Below, one piece after another: positions 1-8,067 of a stretch of 64,000 bases of DNA (position 1 is its first letter; each line of letters opens with the position of its first letter). The position numbers were made by a program, and so were the translations under genes. The notes below the pieces were generated by a model. It saw only the letters and a list, made by a program, of their open reading frames with translations, searched no databases and was not told the origin of the DNA. The DNA comes from Candidatus Poribacteria bacterium (GTDB lineage: Bacteria; Poribacteria; WGA-4E; WGA-3G). The DNA lies in the NCBI GenBank assembly GCA_009841255.1, contig VXMD01000015.1:25652-89651 (forward strand), read 5' to 3'.

Positions 1-1540
1 AGAGCCACTTGAAGTGGATATGGTTGGTGGCAATGCCTGCTTCGGTTAACAATTGTGCTGCTTCACCGATGACACCGTGCGTGGATCCCCACCCAATCAG
101 TGTAACTTCGGCATCTTCAGGACCTTCCAGAGTCGGAGGTGGGAGCAGTTCAACGATGCCTTCCATCTTGCGTTGCCGTTTCTCCATAATATCACGACGT
201 TTGTGAGGGTTCGTGAATTCATCACTAATCAGACCCCCAGCTTCATCATGATCGTCGGTAGCAACAACATGCATGTGTTCAGGGGTGCCAGGGATAGCAC
301 GGGGCGAAATCCCGCTGTCTGTGATTTGGTAACGCAGATATTCACCATCTGTCTGTCCTGGTTCGGTGATTAATTCCCCACGGTCAATTTTCGGCTGCCA
401 GTTAATAGAATCCGGCACGAATGTCGTGTGCCCTTCCGCCAGCGACAAATCCGTGAGCACCATGCCGGGGCACTGAAACTTGTCAACGAGGTTAAAGAGT
501 TCAGGTATTGTATTAAATCCGTCCATAATACTGGTAGGTGAAACAACAATTTTCGGAAAATCACCTTGGCTCGCGCCGAGAACTTGCCATAAATCTCCCT
601 GCTCGGTTTTGGTAGGTAAACCTGTGGAGGGACCTCCGCGTTGAACATTAACAACAACAATTGGAATTTCCATCATACCGGCACTGCCGATCGCTTCGGA
701 CATGAGTGCGAAACCGCCACCCGATGTGGCACACATCGCGCGTGCACCAGTGTGTGCAGCACCGATTACCATATTGACAACACTGATTTCATCTTCACAT
801 TGCCGGACGATAATACCGAGATCGCGAGCGTTTGGGGCCATCCAGTGAAGAATACCCGTTGATGGACTCATCGGATACGCAGCATAAAATTTGACCCCTG
901 CAGCAGCACCGCCCATCGCCATCAACATATTACCGCTACCGAACGCTAATGGTGGATCCTGTCTCTCAAATTGGACATCAAACGGCGTAAAGTGTTCAGC
1001 AGCGTAATCGTAACTTGCACGTGCAGCAGCAATATTCGCATCCACTACCGCTTGACCTGTGCGTTTAAGAAGTGCCAGAACGATGATGTCCTCAAGCACT
1101 GCTAAATCTATCCCTACCAATTGCAAAGCCACACTGGACAGACAAACATTCAGCATACGGGCTTTTCTATCTGGATCGTTGGTGAGCTCTTTATAGGAAA
1201 TAGGACATAATTGGATGTCATCTCGTGTTGGAGGCTCTTTCACATGCTCGCTATTATAGATTAAAGCACCACCGGGGGCTACATGTGGTAGGTGCTTCTC
1301 TACGCTATTGGCATCCAGAGCAATAATCAGATCTATCTTGTCCCCGTGGTTCGCAACAGGTTCAGAACTGATTCGGATCGTCAGGAAGGAGTGACCGCCG
1401 CGGATGAGGGATTGATAGGCGGTGTAAGTAAAAACGTTCAGCCCATACCGGGCACAGATTTGACTGATGCTTTTGCCAGCAGTTTCAATACCTTGCCCGG
1501 GTGCCCCTCCTACAGCGATTGCAAAATCGTACTTTGCCAT
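1..1540 (-). CDS. korA: 2-oxoacid:ferredoxin oxidoreductase, alpha subunit with fused gamma domain (partial, 3' end cut)
   Basis: The reverse strand is open from an ATG at 1538-1540 to the window edge, about 513 codons; the C-terminus lies outside. The first 190 or so residues form the gamma (POR) domain, with the glycine-rich start GGAPGQGIETAG at residues 11-22. The pyruvate-flavodoxin-type alpha domain then begins near GSGNMLMAMGG. In the family this subunit oxidatively decarboxylates 2-oxoglutarate or another 2-oxoacid to the acyl-CoA with a TPP-bearing beta subunit, reducing ferredoxin. The beta subunit would be expected just beyond base 1 (inference). The substrate cannot be fixed from sequence alone; 2-oxoglutarate is likeliest for this fused layout. 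A promoter lies 190 nt upstream. Confidence 0.85.
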   Translation of the reverse strand, partial: MAKYDFAIAVGGAPGQGIETAGKSISQICARYGLNVFTYTAYQSLIRGGHSFLTIRISSEPVANHGDKIDLIIALDANSVEKHLPHVAPGGALIYNSEHVKEPPTRDDIQLCPISYKELTNDPDRKARMLNVCLSSVALQLVGIDLAVLEDIIVLALLKRTGQAVVDANIAAARASYDYAAEHFTPFDVQFERQDPPLAFGSGNMLMAMGGAAAGVKFYAAYPMSPSTGILHWMAPNARDLGIIVRQCEDEISVVNMVIGAAHTGARAMCATSGGGFALMSEAIGSAGMMEIPIVVVNVQRGGPSTGLPTKTEQGDLWQVLGASQGDFPKIVVSPTSIMDGFNTIPELFNLVDKFQCPGMVLTDLSLAEGHTTFVPDSINWQPKIDRGELITEPGQTDGEYLRYQITDSGISPRAIPGTPEHMHVVATDDHDEAGGLISDEFTNPHKRRDIMEKRQRKMEGIVELLPPPTLEGPEDAEVTLIGWGSTHGVIGEAAQLLTEAGIATNHIHFKWL

Positions 1541-1735
1541 CTTGGCTCCCTTCTAATTCTTTGTATTCCATTCTGATGCTGCACAATTCACTGAAGATGC
1601 GCCACAGTTTGGTTTAATAAATGTATCAACATCAGATGGACAGACAAATAAGCAAATTGATTCGTTTGTTAATTACATTGCGAGATTCGCGACTTTTTAA
1701 TCTTCATGAAGACATATAACATTCTACTTTTTTAA

Positions 1736-1764
1736 ATTATACTACATTTTGTTCATCTTTTCAA
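1736..1764 (-). promoter_or_regulatory. sigma-70-like promoter for korA
   Basis: Read on the reverse strand: TTGAAA (1759-1764), a 17-nt spacer and TATAAT (1736-1741). It points toward the korA start at 1540 and implies an untranslated leader of about 190 nt. The rest of 1541-1931 is A/T-rich and shows no gene. Confidence 0.65.
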
Positions 1765-1931
1765 GTTTTTTTAAGGCTTCGGAAATTTAAGCACAAGGTT
1801 TTTTGGAACATAGATTTTTACAAATCCAGGACACTGGAAGGGGTTTTGGGAATGCTGTAGCTATGGACTGACCTCAAGATATGCTCGTCTCAACTTCCGG
1901 ACAATTTTGGGCAGGAAATCCAATTTCCGTA

Positions 1932-2546
1932 CTACGTTTGTCTGAACGCCTCGAGTGCCTGGTTCGCTTCCGGGGTTCCAATCATACGCAATGCAAAAGC
2001 CGCATGATTTTGGACTTCTTCGGATTCATCATCAAGTGCCTTGACAAGAGCAGGCACCGCATCCGCTGCTGCGGCTTCCATTTTGGCAAGCGTGTACGCA
2101 GCATAAGACCGAACCTCATCTGACGGATCGTTCAAAGTATCAATAAGCGCAGGCATCGCACCAATTGCCGCAACCCCCATCAGATTGAGAGCGCGAGCTG
2201 CATATTCGCGGAACTCTTCATTGAGTTTGTCAGATAACGCTTCCACCAAAACTGGTATTGCGGGCTCCCCTATACGACTGAGTGTATCACTAAGAGCCAG
2301 TCCGTGGTGTCTCTCAGCTATCGCCATCTGATCAATGAGTGCCGGTATTGCAGGTTCGCCGATGGCAGCCAAGACCTCAGTGGTTTGATCGACCACATCT
2401 CCAAGATTATCGGCGAGTGCCTCAACGAGTTGTGGAATAGCGGGTTCGCCGATAGCGATCAATTCCTCTCTTGCGGCATCGCGGACATCGTCCTCCATAT
2501 CCGACAAATCATCGATCAAGTCGGCTACGATGTGTTCGTTGTCCAT
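1932..2546 (-). CDS. HEAT-repeat protein
   Basis: This 204-residue protein is built almost entirely of HEAT/PBS-lyase-type repeats. The unit 'IGEPAIPxLVEAL' recurs around residues 30, 62 and 93, followed by 'LMGVAAIGAMPALIDTLND' and 'MEAAAADAVPALVKALDD'. There is no signal peptide or membrane segment, so a cytoplasmic protein-binding scaffold is likely. The ATG at 2544-2546 abuts the TAG stop (2547-2549) of the preceding HEAT gene, so the two are probably translationally coupled. It is the last gene of the ccm-led unit; its link to cytochrome maturation is only by position. Confidence 0.8.
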   Translation of the reverse strand: MDNEHIVADLIDDLSDMEDDVRDAAREELIAIGEPAIPQLVEALADNLGDVVDQTTEVLAAIGEPAIPALIDQMAIAERHHGLALSDTLSRIGEPAIPVLVEALSDKLNEEFREYAARALNLMGVAAIGAMPALIDTLNDPSDEVRSYAAYTLAKMEAAAADAVPALVKALDDESEEVQNHAAFALRMIGTPEANQALEAFRQT

Positions 2547-2942
2547 CTATTCGCCTTTCTTAACATACGCCAACATCGTAATAAGACGGTCAGTTTGCTC
2601 GGGTCGCAAGTACTTATAAAACCATTCGGAAAACTCACGTTCGGCTCTGGTGAGTTCCGCCGTGAGGGCAGGGACGGTAGATTCACCGATTTTTGCCAAT
2701 ACCTCCGCAGCATGATTCGCCATCTGCTCCATATAAACAGGAATAGCGGATTCTTCAACGTGCGTGTAAAACTCGGCACCGTACCCAGAGATATGCCAAC
2801 ATTCCTGCGTCAGGACATCAATTAACTGCGGAATAGCCGGTTTGCCTATGGCAATCAATTCTGCTTTCGCGGTATCTCGAACGTTTTCGTCTATATGACC
2901 CAACATGACTATCAGATCAGCGATGTGGTGTTTGCTATGCAT
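2547..2942 (-). CDS. short HEAT-repeat protein
   Basis: The gene starts at ATG 2940-2942, which has a good AGGAG ribosome site 4 nt upstream; the reading frame stays open further 5' but overlaps the preceding gene. The 131-residue protein has HEAT-type units ('LIAIGKPAIPQLIDVL', 'LAKIGESTVPALTAEL') interrupted by a longer insert. Its C-terminal tail reads YKYLRPEQTDRLITML, closely resembling the tail of the upstream membrane protein (YKRLRREQTERLTTLL), which suggests tail duplication or a shared partner. It overlaps the upstream gene by 8 nt. Function unknown. Confidence 0.75.
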   Translation of the reverse strand: MHSKHHIADLIVMLGHIDENVRDTAKAELIAIGKPAIPQLIDVLTQECWHISGYGAEFYTHVEESAIPVYMEQMANHAAEVLAKIGESTVPALTAELTRAEREFSEWFYKYLRPEQTDRLITMLAYVKKGE

Positions 2943-4254
2943 CGGTTCTCCTTTTTTGTTCTTCGAGGAGTGTAGTGAGGCGTTCCGTTTGTTCTCGGCG
3001 CAATCGTTTATAGACGCGCTCCGAGATCTCTTGCTTCTCGTACTTATCATCGAGATGCGTGATAAATTCAAGCCGTACGACGCGGACATGTTCATGATCT
3101 TCTGGCTTCAATTTGCGAAGCCAGCCTGCGTCTGCAGGCGGTGCGGTGTCAGCGGTATCAGACGTGGTATCCTCATTTGCTGTGCGGAGCTTAAAAAGAG
3201 CAGCGACGAAGAATCCACCGGCTAATGCCGCCGCGACAGCAATAAGCACCAACTGCCCCATGTTAGAAGTTTGCCCAGGTAAAGCACCACGGACAGGACC
3301 CATGTCTACATTAAGTGCTAAGTCAACCGTCGTGCCAGCAGCAAACGCTTTCGGCGCAGTGCTTTGATATATAAGATAAATATTATTGTGAATCTGTTCG
3401 CGCTTTGGGGCACCGAAAAACTTCGCACGCGGCGCAAAGTCGACACCCTCTGGGACAAAGAATAGGAATTCTGCTGTCGCAAAATTTAAGCGACGCGATA
3501 AATCCAATCTGTCTTTTTCGACGTGGAAAATGTAAGTATAGCCTAAATGAGTTTCCCCGGGCGGTAACGGCGTTGTGAGAATGGCTTGATTGGTAGCAGG
3601 GTCCATCGTGAGTTCCGTTGACCTATGTGGCTGAAAACCCTCAGTTCTTTCCGGGAGCGTTAAATGCAATCCAACCGTTTGGGCACCGTACGTCGTTCTA
3701 AAGGGTAAGTCGCTCCGGTTTTCAATCCCAATCGCTTCAATAACTGTGACGGCACCATCTGGTGCATGGTCCGGAGGTGGAGCTGCAATGACGAAACTAT
3801 GCGATTTGACACGGATTTGCGTTTTGTCCTCTGTAAATCCCCCGATTTCAAAATCAATTTTGATACTCGAAGCCCAAGTGGATAAAACCACGTCCTTCTC
3901 GGTATAGTTCGTTCCTTCATGAACCGTAGAAACCGTATAGTGGACACTCGGATCAAGGGGTAAATTCCCGAAACGATAGTTCCCATTTTCATCCGTCACC
4001 GTTTCTTGGGACTCAGTAGCGTCCGCCTTATGGATAGTGAGCGTTACGGGGTGCGCGCCGAGAGGTTTGTCATTCTTTTTATCAATAACCGCGCCTTGAA
4101 TATCGCCCGATTCCGTCGTTTGCGCGTAGGGAGAAAGAAGTGGAAAAAGAAGGAACAGCGCAACCACCAACAGGCTATACATCCACCACACGGTGATATC
4201 GTGAATTTGCGAATTGCCCTGTGGATTGCTATATGAGGATATATGCGTGTACAT
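2935..4254 (-). CDS. membrane protein with carboxypeptidase-regulatory-like domain
   Basis: The likely start is ATG 4252-4254, one base after the TAA of the CcmI-like gene; an in-frame TTG at 4290 would overlap that gene. The product has 439 residues. An N-terminal hydrophobic segment (about 22-43) precedes a carboxypeptidase-D-regulatory/Cna-B-like beta domain (about 50-130) with 'GDIQGAVIDKKNDKPL' and 'DENGNYRFGNLP'. A long extracytoplasmic beta-rich region follows, then a transmembrane helix near 345-368 and a charged cytoplasmic tail of about 70 residues. Position after ccm genes suggests an envelope role, but the actual function is not evident. The tail motif recurs in the next gene. Confidence 0.7.
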   Translation of the reverse strand: MYTHISSYSNPQGNSQIHDITVWWMYSLLVVALFLLFPLLSPYAQTTESGDIQGAVIDKKNDKPLGAHPVTLTIHKADATESQETVTDENGNYRFGNLPLDPSVHYTVSTVHEGTNYTEKDVVLSTWASSIKIDFEIGGFTEDKTQIRVKSHSFVIAAPPPDHAPDGAVTVIEAIGIENRSDLPFRTTYGAQTVGLHLTLPERTEGFQPHRSTELTMDPATNQAILTTPLPPGETHLGYTYIFHVEKDRLDLSRRLNFATAEFLFFVPEGVDFAPRAKFFGAPKREQIHNNIYLIYQSTAPKAFAAGTTVDLALNVDMGPVRGALPGQTSNMGQLVLIAVAAALAGGFFVAALFKLRTANEDTTSDTADTAPPADAGWLRKLKPEDHEHVRVVRLEFITHLDDKYEKQEISERVYKRLRREQTERLTTLLEEQKRRTDA

Positions 4255-4255
4255 G

Positions 4256-4603
4256 TTATGTTCCACGTTGTTGCTGTTTGAATCTTTCAATTTCTGCTTC
4301 TACATCCGACAGAGACTCATTTTCGAGTTGTGTGATGACCTGTGCAGTCTCTTGTAGGAGTTCCTCACGTAATGCTTGGTAGTCAGCATTTGAGAGTTTT
4401 CCGGTTTCGTAATCTTCGTCGAGATCTGCCAGTGCAGCGTAGCTGTTTTCACGTTCCTGAACGAGGGCGCGCCGCCGTTCTTCGATTATATCTTCAGACG
4501 TTGCAGCAAATTGTGAACCTGTTTTCGAAAAAATTGGAAGTCCCAGATACACAAGCAGTGCGATTCCGAGAATTATCATCCATAAAATCACGAGAAAAGA
4601 CAT
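4256..4603 (-). CDS. CcmI-like small membrane protein
   Basis: This 115-residue protein has one N-terminal transmembrane helix (about 4-24). A charged region follows with 'EERRRALVQERENSYAALAD', then 'YETGKLSNADYQALREEL', the pattern of the N-terminal part of CcmI/CycH proteins. The large TPR part of full-length CcmI is absent. In the family CcmI presents apocytochrome c to the haem lyase at the outer face of the membrane. The end (VEAEIERFKQQQ) resembles the end of the preceding CcmH (VEAELERYKRQ), suggesting related membrane-proximal tails. It sits between ccmH and the carboxypeptidase-regulatory-like gene in one orientation. Confidence 0.65.
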   Translation of the reverse strand: MSFLVILWMIILGIALLVYLGLPIFSKTGSQFAATSEDIIEERRRALVQERENSYAALADLDEDYETGKLSNADYQALREELLQETAQVITQLENESLSDVEAEIERFKQQQRGT

Positions 4604-4660
4604 GAAACATCCATTCTGAAGCGCACGCGAGGCATCTATACTGCCAAAAAATCGCCGTGC

Positions 4661-5230
4661 TTAGTTTTGCCGTTTGTACCTTTCCAATTCGGCTTCAACC
4701 TGTTTCACGGTTGCATCGGAGACCTGTTGGCTTGAATCTTGAGACACATGACTTGCCACCGGCTTCTGCTTTGACTTTCGGAGCACGGCAAAGGCAACAC
4801 CACCGATGAGGACAAGAATGACAGCGGGCATGATATAGGCAATTAGATTAATACCTTCTGCGGGCATGACAGCGTAATATTGCGGTCCGAATGTGTCAAG
4901 GTAGTTGGTGCGAATCTGATCGACCGTTTGACCCGCGAGCAACCGATTACGGAAATCCTTTTCAATCATTACCGCCGTGTCGCACACACACACTTCGATC
5001 GTCTCCCGCTCGCAACCACAATAACAGTAGACTGTGGTCAGCAACTCCTCCAATTTAGATGCAATCGCGTCATCGTTGACATCTTTCGATTCTACAGTGC
5101 GAGGTGTCTCTGTCTGCGCGTACGTAATAACAGTAAAACTGCAAGCGATGGAAAGCACAACAATCCACACAAAATTAGGAATCGTAGCGTTGTTGGACAT
5201 TGCAATGTGTTCACATCTTCCAGTTTTCAT
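4661..5230 (-). CDS. ccmH: cytochrome c-type biogenesis protein CcmH
   Basis: This 189-residue protein has an N-terminal membrane segment or signal, then a CcmH domain, a second transmembrane helix (about 128-150) and a short charged tail. The thiol region is unusually cysteine-rich (CYCGC ... CVCDTA), unlike the single LRCxxC of textbook CcmH. The 'RNRLLAGQTVDQIRTNYLDTFG' region is the conserved CcmH helix (split here: RLLAGQT, then IRTNYLDTFG). In the family CcmH reduces apocytochrome cysteines for haem ligation. ATG 5228-5230 is preferred because AGGG and AAGG sit just upstream. ccmF ends 18 nt before it. Confidence 0.8.
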   Translation of the reverse strand: MKTGRCEHIAMSNNATIPNFVWIVVLSIACSFTVITYAQTETPRTVESKDVNDDAIASKLEELLTTVYCYCGCERETIEVCVCDTAVMIEKDFRNRLLAGQTVDQIRTNYLDTFGPQYYAVMPAEGINLIAYIMPAVILVLIGGVAFAVLRKSKQKPVASHVSQDSSQQVSDATVKQVEAELERYKRQN

Positions 5231-5248
5231 GGCCTTATCCCTAACGCA

Positions 5249-7267
5249 TCAAGCCTCTCCATTACGTTCAGATTTCTCAGCGATCGCAACGATTCCGCCC
5301 AACACCATTACAGCAACGCCGATCCAGACAACGCTAATGAGAGGATTGTAATATGCTTGCACGTTTACAACGCCGCCTGTTTTAACATCCGGTGGGATGG
5401 TGCCGAGGGCGATATAAAAGTCGTTGACACCGAAGTGACGGATGGCAGATTCTATCGTATCCTGTTCCCCCTGTCCCGTCTTGTAATAGAAATGGCGTGC
5501 GGGTTCCATCGTCCCTATCTGTTTTCCGTTCTTTGCGACATGAAAAATAACACCCGTTCGGCGATAGTTGGCGAATTCTTTCTCAAACGAATCTTTCATT
5601 GTGAGCTGAAACTGCCCAACGTCCATCGATTCCCCCATTCTCAAGCCTTTAGATTCCAATAAAAAATAGCCCTTTGATCCCATAATACCTATATAAAGAA
5701 TCACAATGCCGATGTGGATGATGTAACCCCCATATCGTCTTTTATTTCGTTGAATAAGGAGGTTCAAGCCGTTGAGGAAGGAGGTCTCCTGTCGTTTGGC
5801 ACGGAGTTTCGCACCCCGATAAAATTCAGCAAAGATTGCCACAATCACGAAGGCACTTGCGAAAACACAGAGCACCGAATAGAGAGGAGAAGTCGTCCCT
5901 CTTAATACCAGAAATCCCCACGTCAACGCACCTCCGATCAAACCGATAACAAGCGGCAACAGAAACATCCGCTGAAAGTTATTAGCGGTAATCTTTTTCC
6001 ATGAGACAATCGGTCCCGCTCCTGTGAGAAAAAGGAGCAATAATCCCGGAATAATAACAACTTGGTTAAAGAATGCTTCAGGAACGGAGGATTTTTCGCC
6101 GTTAATCGCCTCGGAGATAATCGGCCACAACGTGCCCCAAAGAATAATTAGTGTTAACCCGACAAGGAGCCAATTATTCAGAACAAACGCACTCTCACGA
6201 GAGAGAAGTGATTCCAAGCGGTTGGCACTCTTCAGCCGTTTCCAACGATAGATGATGAGTCCAATCACGCCTGCAGTCGAAGTCAAGATGAAGCCTAAGA
6301 AATACCCGCCAATGTCAGATTGTGCAAAAGCATGGACCGATGAAATGATTCCACTTCGCGTGATGAAAGTCCCCAACAGTGTGAATTGGAACGCAAGCGT
6401 AATCAGGAGGATATTCCACAGTTTGAGCATATTCCGCTTCTCTTGAATCATCACCGAATGCAGATATGCGGTGCCGAGGAGCCACGGCATAAAAGAGGCG
6501 TTTTCAACCGGGTCCCATGCCCAATAACCGCCCCATCCCAACTCACGATACGCCCAATTGCCACCAAGGGTGATGCCGATGGTCAAAACGATCCATGAGA
6601 ACAACGTCCATCTACGCGAGCGGAGTATCCAAGCACTGCCGACTCTACCGGATGCAAGCGCACCCACAGCAAAAGCGAACGGCACTGTTAGACCAATCCA
6701 ACCCACATATAACGTCGGTGGATGGAATGCCATACTTGGCGTCTGGAGGAGCGGGTTCATACCCGCACCATCAGGTGCCATTTGGCCATTGGGGAAGCGG
6801 GCGAGTGGGTTGTAAACCCCTTCGATTAAGCCAGTGACGAGTATAATGAAAAACAGTTGTACGACTGCAATAGGAATCAGGGCGTAATCCGAGAGGGTAT
6901 CATTTGTTTCTCTATTGTATCGGTGATTTTGCCAGACAACAATCGCGCTGGCGAGCGTCAGCAACCAGAGCCAGAAGAGAAGTGATCCCGACATTCGTCC
7001 CCAAAGGGCGGTGATTTTATAGAGGAGGGGTTGCGCGGCACTTGATACCTCAACGACATAGCGCATCGAGAAATCGTCGGTTACAAAACCGTAGATTAAG
7101 GCACCGGTCGCGATACTAATGAGAATGAAGGTGGCAATAACGGCGTTTCTGCCGCTCCGGATGGCGTTCTGATTTCGCGTGCGTAGCCCGAAGCAGAGAA
7201 AGCCAATCGACCACAAGCCAGAGAGCACAGAGAGAAATATAGCGGCTTGTCCAATTTCCGCAGTCAT
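5249..7267 (-). CDS. ccmF: cytochrome c haem lyase subunit CcmF
   Basis: This 672-residue polytopic membrane protein is the usual CcmF length. The tryptophan-rich WWD haem-handling motif is clear at residues 245-257 (WGGYWAWDPVENA). It is flanked by many hydrophobic segments and a late periplasmic loop near 545-640. CcmF receives haem from CcmE and joins it to apocytochrome c with CcmH/CcmI. It follows ccmE by about 60 nt and precedes ccmH, so the export-and-ligation half of System I is together here; ccmA, B, C, D and G are not in this window. Confidence 0.93.
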   Translation of the reverse strand: MTAEIGQAAIFLSVLSGLWSIGFLCFGLRTRNQNAIRSGRNAVIATFILISIATGALIYGFVTDDFSMRYVVEVSSAAQPLLYKITALWGRMSGSLLFWLWLLTLASAIVVWQNHRYNRETNDTLSDYALIPIAVVQLFFIILVTGLIEGVYNPLARFPNGQMAPDGAGMNPLLQTPSMAFHPPTLYVGWIGLTVPFAFAVGALASGRVGSAWILRSRRWTLFSWIVLTIGITLGGNWAYRELGWGGYWAWDPVENASFMPWLLGTAYLHSVMIQEKRNMLKLWNILLITLAFQFTLLGTFITRSGIISSVHAFAQSDIGGYFLGFILTSTAGVIGLIIYRWKRLKSANRLESLLSRESAFVLNNWLLVGLTLIILWGTLWPIISEAINGEKSSVPEAFFNQVVIIPGLLLLFLTGAGPIVSWKKITANNFQRMFLLPLVIGLIGGALTWGFLVLRGTTSPLYSVLCVFASAFVIVAIFAEFYRGAKLRAKRQETSFLNGLNLLIQRNKRRYGGYIIHIGIVILYIGIMGSKGYFLLESKGLRMGESMDVGQFQLTMKDSFEKEFANYRRTGVIFHVAKNGKQIGTMEPARHFYYKTGQGEQDTIESAIRHFGVNDFYIALGTIPPDVKTGGVVNVQAYYNPLISVVWIGVAVMVLGGIVAIAEKSERNGEA

Positions 7268-7328
7268 TCGTTGCTGTGCCTCCTTAAAAAAGTGTTGTTG
7301 AACATATTGTTAAGGTGTTGTTTATCCT

Positions 7329-7775
7329 TCACTCCGAGATATAAGAGGTCTCATTCGTGGGAGTGGCACTTTCTGCTCCCTCGTATTTCGAGGCACACTT
7401 CGTCATGAGTTTAGATGCGACAATAAGGTTCTGCGTTGCATCGTATTTGCCTTCTACGAAAACGCTGCCCCCATCCGTAAAATTGTCCGGTTTAAGCCGA
7501 TCCTTGTAAATCACGTTGACTCTTGCCGCAGTTTCACGGTCCCGCACAGCAAAGGTGAGCTTAAAATTAGCAGCATCCCATTCGGAACTGCCTTCTGCAA
7601 TGAGCCCATCAACCTGGACCTGTTGATCGTTCATTTTGTTCCCGTCTGCCGCAAGCGCAGCGGGTGTGAAGTGCCGAACACTTGTCCTTTTAATGCCAAC
7701 CATCATTAAAAGTGCTATACCACATAACAAAACGACGCTCGCCGCAATCACTTTAAGCCTTCTCTGTTTTTGCAC
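7329..7775 (-). CDS. ccmE: haem chaperone CcmE, cysteine (CXXXY) type
   Basis: The best start is GTG 7773-7775, because GGAGGAGG lies 5 nt upstream; an in-frame ATG at 7790 sits before that site. The 148-residue protein has an N-terminal anchor (about 9-27) and the OB-fold CcmE domain ('QVQVDGLIAEGS', 'FAVRDRE', 'GGSVFVEGKYD'). At the haem-attachment site classical CcmE has histidine in a HDE-like motif. Here the sequence is TKCASKY, with Cys127 and Tyr131, matching the CXXXY class known from Desulfovibrio and archaea. It leads the ccm unit and has its own promoter. Confidence 0.85.
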   Translation of the reverse strand: MQKQRRLKVIAASVVLLCGIALLMMVGIKRTSVRHFTPAALAADGNKMNDQQVQVDGLIAEGSSEWDAANFKLTFAVRDRETAARVNVIYKDRLKPDNFTDGGSVFVEGKYDATQNLIVASKLMTKCASKYEGAESATPTNETSYISE

Positions 7776-7887
7776 TTGGACCTCCTCCATCAACGAAAAC
7801 CAGTAGACGTGATTTGGCGCAACTTGAAAGCCAAATCTTGCTGTTATAAAGTTTACCGTACTGACGAAATGAATTCCTCTCTTTAAA

Positions 7888-7917
7888 ATAATACTTGATT
7901 TTACATGCAAAATCAAG
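7888..7917 (-). promoter_or_regulatory. ccmE promoter overlapped by an inverted repeat
   Basis: On the reverse strand TTGATT (7911-7916) is followed by a 17-nt spacer and TATTAT (7888-7893). The spacer and -35 box are covered by an inverted repeat with arms CTTGATTTT and AAAATCAAG at 7894-7917, separated by 6 nt. This could be an operator for a dimeric regulator. The leader to the GTG would be about 105 nt. Confidence 0.55.
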
Positions 7918-8042
7918 TTAAAATAGAATTTAATGTATTTGAAACTTTTAGTTTGCGCCCTCACAAGCACAATTTAACAGATTATACTACGAAAATAGCA
8001 ACTTGCGTTAAAAAAGGAAGGTCAAATCCCAAACCCATTCGC

Positions 8043-8067
8043 TTTAACCGCAAGGAAACTTAAAAAT
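8043..8067 (+). repeat. start-site repeat (RBS element) before the DapA-family gene
   Basis: TTTAACCGCAAGG followed by an A/T-rich 12-mer ends directly at ATG 8068. AAGG is at 8052-8055, leaving exactly 12 nt before the start codon, as in six other genes here. Only the 3' half of the longer element is recognisable at this site. Confidence 0.75.

Noticed and set aside
2304..2825. 173-codon forward frame opposite the HEAT genes
   Set aside because: HEAT repeats on the other strand explain the open frame; no family match.
4880..5662. 260-codon forward frame across ccmH and ccmF
   Set aside because: It lies antisense to two clear ccm genes and crosses their junction; no start signal.
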